A stretch of DNA of 64,000 nt, taken from positions 18,746,433 through 18,810,432 of the forward strand of contig NC_068347.1 of NCBI RefSeq assembly GCF_014633365.1, given 5' to 3'. This document shows, piece by piece, positions 1 to 10,532 of this stretch (positions within the stretch are counted from its first letter, which is position 1; every line of letters begins with the position of its first letter). A program made the translations under genes and the position numbers. The notes under the pieces are model-generated. The model saw only the letters and a program-made list of their open reading frames with translations. It searched no databases and was not told the DNA's origin. Source of the stretch: Diospyros lotus. Its lineage: Eukaryota; Streptophyta; Magnoliopsida; Ericales; Ebenaceae.

Positions 1-549
1 AATAATTATGAAATTGTATACTAAATTAAAATTCAGTGACATTTTGCCTATAAATTAAAGTTTAGTGACCTTTTTGTATCTTAGTATAAAATTTAGTGAT
101 AGTTTATTTATGCTATTTAGCCTTGTAAAACTAGGTTTAAAATAATTCTCTATTTGCATATCATTATGTTTAAAATTATCTATTAAAAATGAGGGTATAT
201 ATATATATATTGTAAATAAGGTTAAAATGATTCTTATATTAAGATTAAAATATATGTGAGACATAATTAAAATAATTTATTCAGGTGAGAGAAGAATATC
301 AAGATAGACTCTCTTGATGAGAATAAATTTAATAGAATAAATATACAATTACGAAAGCAAAAATTAAAAAAATAGTGGTGTTATGAGTTATAAAGGTGTT
401 TGCAATACATACATACATAAATAAAAATTATTACCGATCTAAAATTTATATAGTTAGTGGATGAAGGCTTATAATTTGTTGTTTATTTTGAGAGCAATTA
501 CCTCAAAAAAGCTTCAAAAATTACTTCACCAAACAGGCGCGCGCGCGCG

Positions 550-585
<36 letters not shown>

Positions 586-2176
586 GTTGAGTTTATTCAA
601 TTTTAGAGTAATTATATATATATATATAATTAATTCAATAATAGTGAGTGGATGGACTGGACATCGACATAATTACATTACTTACCTGCGTTAATAAAAT
701 AAAATAATAAAATAAAGATAAAAGAAATTGTATTTTTTTTTTTTGTTAATGCATCATCACGAACGTCTCTCTTGTTCAACCCCACTATATCCGTAAGAGA
801 AGTAAATCAAAGGACTCAACGGTCAGTTCGATCCTTATCTCCGCCGCAAATGCGAAGATAATAAGTGATTTTTAATTTTTAAAATTACTTTTAACTGCTG
901 AATTTTCTTCCTTGAATAGAAGTCGATGATGGAATCTGATGACTCTAAAGAATCGCCCTAAGAAATTATTTCTTTGCCAGCAAAGCTTAGCAATGAAGGG
1001 GTACTGTTTTGCACACATGCATGTTGGTGTCTCGTTTTCTCTCCTTCTCCTATAATATATAGAACAAAAAATGTGAAATCAAAACCACAAACAAAAAAGC
1101 AGCTTACACCTCACCATATAAACTAATATTTGTTATGCTGCTTTCCAAGGGACTTTTTCTTTTTTGTTTAAATTGTATAATATATATACATATAAGCAAG
1201 CCATAGTGGTGAATCTTGATGATGATGATGATGATGTATATGCCCACAATTGAATACATCACTCCTCAGCTCCTTTATGATATTGTAACATTGATTGGGT
1301 AGCTATATATATATATATATATATATATGTCTCCTTAATTAATAATATCCATAGTCCAAAGTGAAAAACTCTCCTCAACAACATGCATGCCTCGTAATCT
1401 TATATATCTACCGATCGAGTAATGCCACTGTCATCTTATTTATTTCATTTTTAATTTAAAAAGGTTGTACATGAATATCGTTTTTCAATTACATTAATTA
1501 CAAAGTATAAGAAGTAATAAAGAAAAAATATTAAGATAAATGTGTAATCATATAAGAAGATGAATTATTAATTATAATAAGGTGGTCAAATTGATTTTTG
1601 TTAAAGATCGATAATGTGTATGAAACATGATTAAAGGTTAGATCATATATAAAGTAATTAGGAAGATCAATAAAAACTCTATTCCATGCTAAGAAACACT
1701 ACAAGAAATGAGGAATTTATTGGTGTTTTCGTTTTCTAATTTTCAATGGAAATTAATTAATGAATAACCTCCCATAACCTCACTGGCCGTTTTCCAAGGT
1801 TTTGGGCGTGATTGCTGCAAATTGTGTGCTTATCACTTATGTTTTCTAGAAATCCCATGAAAATGTTGGAAGAGAACTCTTAAGGGTGGACAAGTAGTAA
1901 ATGTACGAAACTTGAAGTGTAATAGTAAACGTCATCAGGTTTAAGGATAATTTTTACCCCTCAATAAATGGTGCAAAGGTTAAGGTGGCTATCTCCCAAA
2001 ATACAACAAACTCTTTCAAAACTTGTGTGCACTTACGAGTTTTGGAGAGAAAAAAAAATAGCAAAAAATCCGAGATGAACCCTAGTAAAGTAGCAATAGG
2101 AGGAATGATTGCTAGTGGTTTTTCATGCATCACAAGTTTAGCAAAAAGATGCATTTATAGGCAAGAAATTAGTAAC
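1..2176. other. AT-rich intergenic spacer, no gene seen
   Basis: No coding region with a recognisable domain or credible splice pattern is seen on either strand. The stretch holds dinucleotide and trinucleotide microsatellites: a GC run passing into a long TA run at about 537-578, a GAT run at 1218-1238 and TA runs at 191-208 and 1302-1328. Bases 1-110 look like a degraded dispersed repeat (recurring 'tttagtgac' phrases, seen again near 14300-14400). The reading frame at 1985-2287 has no family resemblance and runs into the solo LTR. Confidence 0.7.
537..578. repeat. Compound (GC)n(CA)(TA)n microsatellite
   Basis: A run of alternating GC is followed directly by about 14 TA units. Alternating purine-pyrimidine runs like this are prone to slippage. 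No gene is close enough to suggest a function. Confidence 0.9.
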
Positions 2177-2906
2177 TGTTGGACCGAGCGGAAGACTCAA
2201 CAAGTCAGAATCTCAAACATATTCGGTAGAACAAGAAGCATAACAGAAACCATTAGCAACCAACACATAAACTCTAGACAGAAATAAAAGAGCTGAAAAG
2301 TAAAACGAGGACACAAGAAATTTACCGTGGTTCACCCGAAATGGACTATGTCCACGTTGAGCTCAGTAAGAAAGAGCTCACTGCACTATATCGAGTAGGG
2401 TTACAAGAATACGAATAAGTAAACTGTACATCAATGGTTCTTCTAACAAAATAGCCTCACAATCACCAAATACAGATTAGAAGCAAACCTAAGAACCAGA
2501 GATTACAACAAGAAGAGTAGTCTATACAGAGATAAACAAAGCTTACTCAAAGCGAAAAACCCTATCCTAATAATCTCCTTCTTTCTCTTTTCTTTCTTCG
2601 ATCTTTCTGTGTTGTTCACCATCCCGAGGCACTGTACCATTTATATGAGATTTAAGCGGCTGGGATTGAGGTTGATAAAGGCAGCATCGATAGTCCTTAG
2701 ATAATCGTAGAACACGATTAACAACAAAGGCAGAGAGGACAATCGAGAGAGGCATCGGGCAGAGCAAGGACAATCAAGGGGCGTCGGGTATCAGAAGGCG
2801 CCTTTAGGTTGCAAGCTAGCCATCCATCAGCCGTCCACGTGGACTGCTGAGGTTGCCTAAAATGCCCTCCAAAAGACGACAGCGTTTTGATGCTTCACCC
2901 ACAACA
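2177..2906 (-). mobile_element. Solo LTR of a Ty1/copia element related to copia J
   Basis: The stretch begins TGTTGGACCGAGCG and ends ACAACA on the + strand. It carries the same landmarks in the same order as the LTRs at 32687-33398 and 35766-36458: 'ggttcaccc' followed by a block containing 'tccacgttgagctc' and 'agagctcactgcacta', then a 'tgtac' block, and 'gatgct' near the far end. No internal region or partner LTR lies beside it, so it is a solo LTR. The flanking pentamers are gtaac and ataac, a target duplication with one mismatch. Orientation is taken from copia J, whose primer-binding site shows the minus strand is sense. Confidence 0.75.
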
Positions 2907-3338
2907 ATAACATTGAGAGAAAATCGACAAATGAGAAAACTAATTCAAATAATTCAGAAGAAAATAAGATGAAGAGAAACAAAAAGATAAGAGAAAATCT
3001 AGTCAATGGAGATCTTATTCTTTCTCCAAATATGAAGACTAATTCAAAGCCCACATTCTTGGATAAGACTAGTTTAAGATAAATTTTGTAAAGGACTATA
3101 AGGTTGCAAAGTGTGCACTAACTCATGCAAAAGGGAGGAGGAGGAATCCTCAATTTTGCCTTGGTTGGCCTAATCTCATATGCTCACACTCAATTTCTCA
3201 CAATTTTCATAAATTCAAGTAAACTCAATGTATATAAAAAGAAAGAAATAATATTTCTATCAACCAAGGTGAGACAAAAAACACTATAGATCATTTAAAA
3301 TATCACTGGTTTATAACAAAAAAAAAATAAATAAGAAA
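2907..3338. other. Spacer between solo LTR and Cassandra element
   Basis: AT-rich sequence with no recognisable gene, RNA or repeat boundary. Nothing further can be supported here. Confidence 0.6.
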
Positions 3339-3565
3339 TGTAACATTCTACATCGAGTGATAGGAAGGACCTGAATAACTTAATCTGATGGGTCTACGCG
3401 AACTTCCCAGGGGATCATCCATCCTTGAGCTTTCTAAGCTCAAACATGCTTAATCATGGAGTTTTTTTGCCTACATTCAACTCAAAAAGTATCCAACTAG
3501 TATTGTTTTCTTCCTTACTTATTCTCAATATATACTACCATTTTCTGAGCTCTTGGGGTATTACA
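3339..3565 (-). repeat. Cassandra 3' LTR
   Basis: This is the partner of the LTR at 3751-3984. It shares the ends and the 5S-like block, here with 'cttcccaggggatcatccatcc' phrasing read on the + strand. The clear divergence between the two LTRs points to an old insertion. Confidence 0.85.
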
Positions 3566-3750
3566 TTCTCCCTCCTTAAGCATATGACGTTCTCGTCATG
3601 CGACCTTATAACTGATCCCAGATCTTCTCCCCTTAGGGCTGTCATTCTAAAAGCCTACTAGAATCCGTTTCTTGTACAAGTCCTCGAGCCCCAGCGCCAC
3701 TCCCTACCCTCATCGAACCACCTTCACTAAGGGTCGACTCTGATATTATC

Positions 3751-3984
3751 TGTAACATCCCGCATCGAGCGATAGGAAGAACCGAAACAACTTAACCTGA
3801 TGAGCTTACGTGAACTTTTTAGAGGGTCACCCATCCTTGAATTGAGCTTTCCCAAGTTAAGCACATTTAACCCAAGAGTTTTTTTGTCTACATTCAACCC
3901 AAAAGGTATCTAGTTGGTGTTGTTTCTTTCCTTACTTATCCTCGATATATATTATTATTATTTTTTTACTATTGGGGTATTACA
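3751..3984 (-). repeat. Cassandra 5' LTR with 5S rRNA-derived promoter part
   Basis: Read on the minus strand, the LTR contains a stretch like AACTC..GTTAA..GTGCTT followed by GGATGGGTGACC, which matches the box A to box C part of plant 5S rRNA, the RNA polymerase III internal promoter. Box C is better kept here than in the other LTR, where GGATGGATGATCC is found. It is not a functional 5S gene, because the first half of the RNA is missing. Confidence 0.8.
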
Positions 3985-6075
3985 AGAAAAGTCTTTATTT
4001 TTTTTGTAATGAATAGTGGATAGAATGAAACAAATTATATATTTAGTAAAAGAGATAAAAAAAAAACAACTTAATGAAAAACATTTAAAATGAATTGTAA
4101 TTGTCTGATTAAAAAATTTTAAATATAAAATTAATAAAATAAATTCATATAATTGAGCTCAACGTTTCAATCATGCTGTTATCATATATATATATATATA
4201 TATATATCATAGAAAGTTGATATACTACGGCTGCCAGGGTCCTTAAATGGGGGAATGTTCACGTAGTGCGAGGGAGAGGGAGAGAGAGAGAGTTGTTTTC
4301 AGTGTTGAATCATGCTGTGGGGGCAGTTATGAAGAGCTTGTTCCGTAGTTTCTTTAATAATAATAATAGAGAGATACACACACACACACACATGAAGTGT
4401 CATTGAGAAAAATAGCTTGGGGTATAGTTTGGACTAAGGTAACAAACAGTAGTACATGTTTAGTTTCAACATACAAAAATTTTTAAATTAATTTGTTTGG
4501 ACCATTCCAATCCTCACAGACACAGCATCGATCCATCGTCTTAACCAATAAGCTGCCTTGGTTTTAGCAAGCAACTCATTGGTGCATGCATTTTCTCAAC
4601 AAATAGCCACAACTCTCACGTAAGACTTAATTCCATTTATCAAAAACTACTCAATTATTTATGCATTCAAACTTTATATATATATATATATATTTATGAT
4701 TGACTTGTGGCCCATTTGCTTTATTAGTGGTTAGTTTTTATAGTTGCATGTGTATTGGTTGTTGAGCATCGTTATGGCTTGTTTTTCATTTATGGGTTTG
4801 GGACATTAATTAATTATAATTAATGCTATGTTTTTTCACCCCCCCCCCCCCCCCAAAAAAAAAAGAGAGAACATATAATTGACTCATAATACATCCTCCT
4901 CCTTAATTATCTTAATCTAGAGTTTTCAACTTTGGATCCTGATCTAATAAGATGTGGGTGAAATTGAGCCGTCATGCATGGGATCGAATTGGGATGGGAA
5001 GTGAAGTAATTAAACTTAAAAGATTAATTGGGTAATCTAGTGAATGACTATATAAGTTTTAATAAAAAAATATATATATTATTTTTGTAACACAAATTGG
5101 TCACCTTTTCAATCACAAAGTCACACGTACGTTATGGTTGTTTGATTATAAACAAAAAAAAAAAGGGTCTGAAACTGATTTAACGAAGAGGATGTTGAAA
5201 TGGAGCGAGTACAAGACGTGACAGCAGTTGGGAAGCTGCAGGTCTACCATGAGACCAGCATCCCCCCGCCCACACCTTTCCTAGTAGTGGTGCTCTATGC
5301 TTGCTCCCCATTAACAACATATATTGGACGACTTCATCCATCCGCTTGTCATGTAAAAAGGGCTGTCTCTGTGTGTAAACATACTTCTACAAGTCTAGAT
5401 ACATGAAAAATGTAAGGATTGTGTGTTTAATATATAGGACGTGTGAGTTTGTGTTTATGTTGCTAAAAGCTATGTTGCACGAAAAATGAGAGTTTGTGTT
5501 TAATATAAGACATGTGATTTTGTATAGGAGTCGTTTTCTCGTTTCGAAAATATTTCACATTCTCGTTTCGAACCTTAATTTTCACGTTTTTATTTCTTAT
5601 CGAAAACGTTTCTCGTTTCCATTTCCACGCAACCTAAACAAAAAGGCTATAAAATATCAAGTAGAGTAGTATATATATATATATATTTTTTATTATCTTG
5701 AGATATCCGAGTTTCACCCGATTAGTTCTTAAAAGTGGATGACCTTCCCCCTTGATGCACTTTTTAGATAAATTTAAATGCGAACACAGATTATACATAC
5801 TTAGGCTAGATATTTTGCTGACCCATTCTATTGAAATGGAGATTTCAAGAACCGATCTTCCAATATTTCATGAAAAATCTGTTTGATTTACCAATGTCAT
5901 ATTCATGGGGGACAAAGTAATACATGTTTTTGAGCCTATCTATACATATGGTGGATAAAAGTCAGCCTCTTCCAAATATTGTGAAAAGAAAAAAAAAGAA
6001 AAAAAAACAAATCTTGCTTTCAGAGTTAGGATTTGAGTGTTTGGTTGACTTTGAGGAGTTTAGATGGGATATTTC

Positions 6076-6124
6076 TCAAATAGTAAACAACAGTGTCTAG
6101 TATACATTGTTGTTTACTATTTGA
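6076..6124. repeat. Perfect 17-bp inverted repeat (hairpin)
   Basis: The arms tcaaatagtaaacaaca (6076-6092) and its exact complement (6108-6124) are separated by 15 bases. Pairing stops abruptly outside the arms. It could be the core of a small foldback element; no flanking target duplication was identified. Confidence 0.8.
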
Positions 6125-7331
6125 ATATGTTTTAGTCATTAATTAAAAGGAAGAAATAGGCTGTCTTTTAGATCCAAATGTAAATATTTTCAACAGAAGT
6201 GCATATAAATAATAAATTTAGAATGAAATGACTTTATTCAAAGGTTAGTATGAATTTGTGCAAAATTATTGAAACCAAATAGTAGTAGGAGTAGTCTAAA
6301 TTTATTTGTTTTTTTTTTAAAAAAAATATAGATATATATAAGAATTTGATGATATGTCTTACTCAAAAATGAAGTGCATGAATGAATATGTACAAAACAA
6401 CAACTGCCACTGCCATTGCCAGCTGCAATATATATTGTTGTTAGCATTAATTGGAGACATAAGTCAATCCAAACTCCAATCTCCTATAATGCTATATAAT
6501 CTCATCTCTACTAATTAAATTGTATTGTGACAACTACTACCTTCTCATCTCCCACCTCTTACTTATTATGCCAATGGCTAGCTTGTCTTTATTTATTTAT
6601 TTATAATTTTTGTAATTTTAGATTCTTATAATAATTATTCAAAAAGATATATGCATGGGTGGGTGGAACGCAAGCCAACACATTGCACAAACATAATAAA
6701 GTATAGTCCAAATTAAATTTCATTAATAATCCAATCAAATCCAACTACATTTAATTAATGCGACAAATTCACTTCATTAATCCCCCCCCACCCCCAGAAA
6801 AAAAAAATTAAAATCTAAATGGGGTTCTTCAGCAAACAGTAATTAAAATCTTGTTTAATAATGTGGCTTGCAGTTTAATTTTATCAGTCTATTGGTTAAA
6901 ATAAATGTCAAGCAAATAAGTGACTTTTTCTTATACTCATTGGTGATGTAAAGAATTACTAAGTAATTATAAACCAACTTGACTCATATATGATAATAGT
7001 TTTAAAACTAATTAAAATATAAATCACAACAGATAAGAAGGGTGTAGAAAAAAATAAAAAATAAAAAAGTAATTTCTTGAATATGGGTCTACAGTGATGA
7101 GTGTATTAATTATTTACCTGCTTGCTTGCTTCACTGATCATTTCTGTTAAATTAAATTTAGAATAATTGATTTACATTATAAGCATATATACTTGCAATT
7201 TGGCTCTTAATTCTCTCCTACCTATTTTGAATTAAAAATTTCCTTTAAATAAATGATATATTAAACACCACCAACAAAATTGGGTATGTATATATATATA
7301 TATAAAATATATTTGTCTTCACATGTGGGTA

Positions 7332-7680
7332 GGTGGGGCCCGACCCGGGAGAAGCTGGTAAATTTGATATTTTGGTGATTTTTGTCAATTTAATTAGTGG
7401 GGATTGGGAATTAAACATTTGAAAATACGTGACATCTAAAAGCTTTTTTCTATTTTTTTATCAACGTTGTAATCCGCGTCCCATCATCGTCTTTTGGATT
7501 TATTCTGCAAACACTGCACCATGCCTCGTGCGTGATCCCTGGGCCCCCACCACACGTGTCGACCCCTCCTTCAATCATCGCCAACACGTTTCGGACAACA
7601 AAGGGCTCAAGTTTCGGCTGGCTCCGAAGCCGCCGCTCTTAAATCACATCATCGTCACCCGCTGCTAACCTCGACACCTG
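7332..7680. promoter_or_regulatory. GC-richer island with G-box/ABRE and TCP-like sites
   Basis: In an otherwise AT-rich spacer this stretch is clearly GC-richer. It holds ACACGTGTC at 7552-7560 (G-box with an ABA-response-type flank) and GTGGGGCCC at about 7333-7341, a match to class I TCP sites. It lies about 1.4-1.7 kb upstream of the NAC start codon. A distal regulatory role for that gene is inference. The reading frame across it has no recognisable product. Confidence 0.4.
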
Positions 7681-8769
7681 CGTGCTGCAATTTTTTTTTT
7701 TCTCCATTACGGCTCGTTATCGAGTTCCTCAATCACTCTGTCTCTAAAATTATATTAAAAAAATAAATTAAGAGACGTACTCAAATGATTAAGGTGATAG
7801 AACTTAACACCACTAATATCTCATAAAATTCTTCTCTAGAAAAAATTATTTTACTTCTCTAAGAATCAAACCTAGACTAAAAATCTCCAAATAAGCTTTT
7901 AACCTATCCCTTTTATCATTTGGTTATGACCATGGGGCACCTTTATCTTTCTTCTAATGTGCCTTAACATACTCACAATTCTAAACCAACCATCCTCTAC
8001 TATTTTTATTAATTGACCCACCTCTTTCTCTCACTCTCTCTCTCTACCTCTAATAATCTAATGTTAATTGTTAGGTTTAGTTTCCATAATACTGTTTGTT
8101 GGACAATCGGATCTGATACTATTTAATGAGAATAAAATAAAATAAATATGAATTAATTTACATTCTCATACATAATATAATATTGAGTTTGATAAATTAG
8201 TTACCTACATTTAAACACAACACAAGGAGGAGCCCAATAGCTGATTTTTATAAAAATAAATAAACTCTCATTTTTAATTCTAAAATATACGCCTAAACTC
8301 ACTACTCTCTAACATATTTATTTCATTATAATTCAATCATTTTACACGCAATTTTATCTTTAATTCATCAATAATTCTGAATTTTAAAATTCACCTTTTG
8401 GGACAAGAAATTTGAATTAAAAATAATTATTACGTTTATGGCATCAAACGTCGACTTTCATCAAGATTATTCATTTAATTCTTTCTTTAGTTTTTAAGCA
8501 ATAATATTTGAATTGAAATAGAATTAAAATAATGCACGAGTTGAAAGTGATTTATTAATTAATATAATAATACAAACCTATCATTACCATTTCTTATTAG
8601 CCTTTTTTTTCTCATGTGGAAAGTAAAGGGCACAATTTCTTAGCTTTTTTTTTTTTTTTTTTTTATCATACTATAATAATGTGTCATTTTAATAATTCCT
8701 CTCACATTTTTGTCTACGGCCAAAATCACTCGATTCAAGACACACACCGAGAGGGTAAAATTTCTCAAC

Positions 8770-8925
8770 TGATGACGTGGCCCAGAACCATTGGCTGCAA
8801 TGCATGAGCAGACTCAGTTGTACGAGATTAAATGATGGCCCACGATAGCACCGTAGTCCCCCACCCCCATGGAACCACATTTCATATTTATTATAAATAA
8901 AACACGGTTTTTGTTACCTCTCTGC
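8770..8925 (+). promoter_or_regulatory. Core promoter of the NAC gene
   Basis: A TATA box, TTATAAATAA, lies at 8891-8900, about 170 bases before the chosen start codon, which puts the transcription start near 8920-8930. Upstream are TGACGTGG (8773-8780, a bZIP/ACGT element) and an inverted CCAAT box (about 8790). A more distant in-frame ATG at 8869 lies upstream of the TATA box and so should not be in the mRNA. Confidence 0.55.
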
Positions 8926-9014
8926 AACGTCTGGGCCAACAAATCCAGAGCCACAGCATCAGAATTCCAGGACTTCCTCCGATCTTCATCACTCATCTCA
9001 CCCTCTGATTCATC

Positions 9015-9063
9015 CATCTCTCTCTATATATATATATATAAACGCGCGCACACGCACGCACAC
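9015..9063 (+). repeat. CT/TA/CA microsatellite in the NAC 5' leader
   Basis: The leader ends in a compound run: CT repeats, about eight TA units, then alternating GC and CA units directly up to the ATG at 9064. Length changes here would alter the leader just upstream of the start codon. Confidence 0.85.
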
Positions 9064-10532
9064 ATGGAGAGCACGGCCGATTCGACGACCGGCTCGCAGC
9101 AGCCGCACCTCCCTCCCGGCTTCCGCTTCCATCCCACCGACGAAGAGCTCGTCGTTCACTACCTCAAGAAGAAGGCCGCCGCTGCCCCTCTTCCCGTCGC
9201 TATCATAGCCGAGGTCGATCTCTACAAGTTCGACCCTTGGGAACTCCCTGGTATTTGCTTCTTTTCAAAGTTGCTTCGTCAAAATTGTAGTCTAATCACA
9301 AAAGATAACGGCAGCCCAAGATCTCGATGAACTTAAGTTGTTTTTATATCTCGACTAGTATAGTCGTACTTACAGAGAAAATATATATATATATATATAC
9401 ACACACTATATTATGTGTGTATAACCAAAATTCTGGTATGGGTTTGGCTTTTGAAATGAATAATTGGTGGGTTTGATCAGCTAAGGCGACGTTTGGGGAG
9501 CAAGAATGGTATTTTTTCAGTCCGAGGGACCGGAAGTACCCGAACGGAGCAAGGCCGAACCGAGCGGCGACATCGGGGTACTGGAAGGCGACCGGGACGG
9601 ACAAGCCGGTTCTCACCTCCGGCGGCAGCCAGAAAGTTGGCGTGAAGAAAGCGCTTGTTTTCTACGGCGGGAAGCCACCGAAAGGGGTGAAAACCAACTG
9701 GATCATGCACGAGTATCGCCTGGACGAGAACAAAGCCAGCTCCAAGCCGCCCGGCTGTGATTCCGGCAACAAGAAAGGCTCTCTCAGGGTGATTAATTAA
9801 CCGATATTTCTTCACGATAATTCCTAATGTAAACAACCTGTTTGTGAAAATGCCCGTGAGAGCTAACTAGCGAGATGATTGTTCTTGTTTACTTGTTTTG
9901 TAGCTCGACGATTGGGTGTTGTGCCGAATCTACAAGAAGAACAACCCGCCGAGAGCGATGATGGATCACGAGAGAGACGATTCGATGGGCGACATGTTTG
10001 GCGCAATACCAGCCTCGATACCGCTCTGCCAACCGAACTCGAAACTGCAGGCCATGAAAGCCGCAAACTACGGCGCATTGCTCGATGGCGACCACAACCT
10101 GTTCGAGGGAATTATGGCGAGTGACGGCATCAGCAGCTTAAAGCCGCAGCTGCCGCTGAAACGGACGCTGCCCTCGCTCTACTGGCACGACGAGGCCGAC
10201 CAGGCTGCCGCTTCGTCTTCCAAGAGGTCGGTTAATTTGTTGAATTGCGAACCGGCCGCCACCATCTAGATCGTCTAAAAGTTTAATTTGGTAGACAAGG
10301 GGTTAACTAATTCATCTTTTATGGTGTCATTTTTACTCCTACCAGGTTCCATGATGATCACGCCAATGGCGGAACCATGGCAAAGGCAGATCATGACAAC
10401 ACTTCCATGGCCACTCTGATGAGCCAAATCCCACAGACACCTTCCTTGCACCAGCAGACAGTTCTGGGATCTCTTGGAGATGGGGTTTTCCAGCAGCCAT
10501 ATCAGCTCCCAAGCTTGAACTGGTACTCTTAG
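9064..10532 (+). CDS. NAC domain transcription factor, NAC056/NAC018 (NARS) type
   Basis: A nuclear DNA-binding transcription factor. Exons are 9064-9250, 9481-9788, 9904-10226 and 10346-10532; all introns are GT-AG and the joined frame is 334 residues. The NAC domain is complete: subdomain A ([14 protein letters not shown], residues 16-29), B ([14 protein letters not shown], about 49-62), C ([15 protein letters not shown] and [11 protein letters not shown], about 71-104), D ([17 protein letters not shown] and WIMHEYRL) and E ([11 protein letters not shown], 167-177). The variable C-terminal half carries the subgroup motifs LKRTLP..YW and SSSKRF and ends QLPSLNWYS, which I recognise from the Arabidopsis NAC056 (NARS1) and NAC018 group, linked to embryo, seed-coat and senescence programmes. 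Intron positions fit the family. If intron 3 is retained, the protein ends at a TAG at 10267-10269 after 286 residues. The start MEST follows the family. The ortholog assignment within the group is inference. Confidence 0.93.

Larger units (their letters stand above)
3339..3984 (-). mobile_element. Cassandra-type TRIM retrotransposon, complete with TSD
   Basis: Two direct LTRs (3339-3565 and 3751-3984, 227 and 234 bp) flank a 185-bp internal stretch without coding capacity. Both LTRs read TG...CA on either strand. The 5-bp duplication AGAAA flanks the element at 3334-3338 and 3985-3989. On the minus strand, the sequence next to the right LTR (3737-3749) reads taatatcagagtc, a decayed primer-binding site for initiator methionine tRNA, and a purine tract (aaggagggagaa) precedes the left LTR. 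So the minus strand is sense and the right LTR is the 5' LTR. Each LTR carries a part resembling the 3' half of plant 5S rRNA, including GGATGGGTGACC (3825-3836 as the complement). This is the hallmark of Cassandra, a non-autonomous family that depends on other elements' proteins. Confidence 0.9.
3985..8868. other. AT-rich spacer upstream of the NAC gene
   Basis: No supported gene. It contains microsatellites (TA at 4181-4206, GA at about 4270-4291, CA at about 4376-4392, TA at 4676-4692), a C16A10 homopolymer junction at 4839-4864, a perfect 17-bp hairpin at 6076-6124 and a GC-richer island at about 7480-7680. Bases 5520-5640 are rich in 'cgtttc' and 'gttttc' phrases, resembling 40670-40720, probably a degraded dispersed repeat. 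Confidence 0.6.

Noticed and set aside
1985..2287. 100-residue plus-strand frame
   Set aside because: It crosses the boundary of the solo LTR at 2177 and has no domain or codon bias.
3751..3870. Functional 5S rRNA gene
   Set aside because: Only the 3' half is recognisable and it lies in the LTR of a Cassandra element.
8869..9063. N-terminal extension of the NAC protein from the ATG at 8869
   Set aside because: It starts upstream of the TATA box and translates microsatellite sequence; relatives start at MEST-like residues.
9344..10124. Frames of 68-119 residues overlapping the NAC exons on both strands
   Set aside because: Shadows of GC-rich NAC coding sequence; the NAC domain fixes the true frame.
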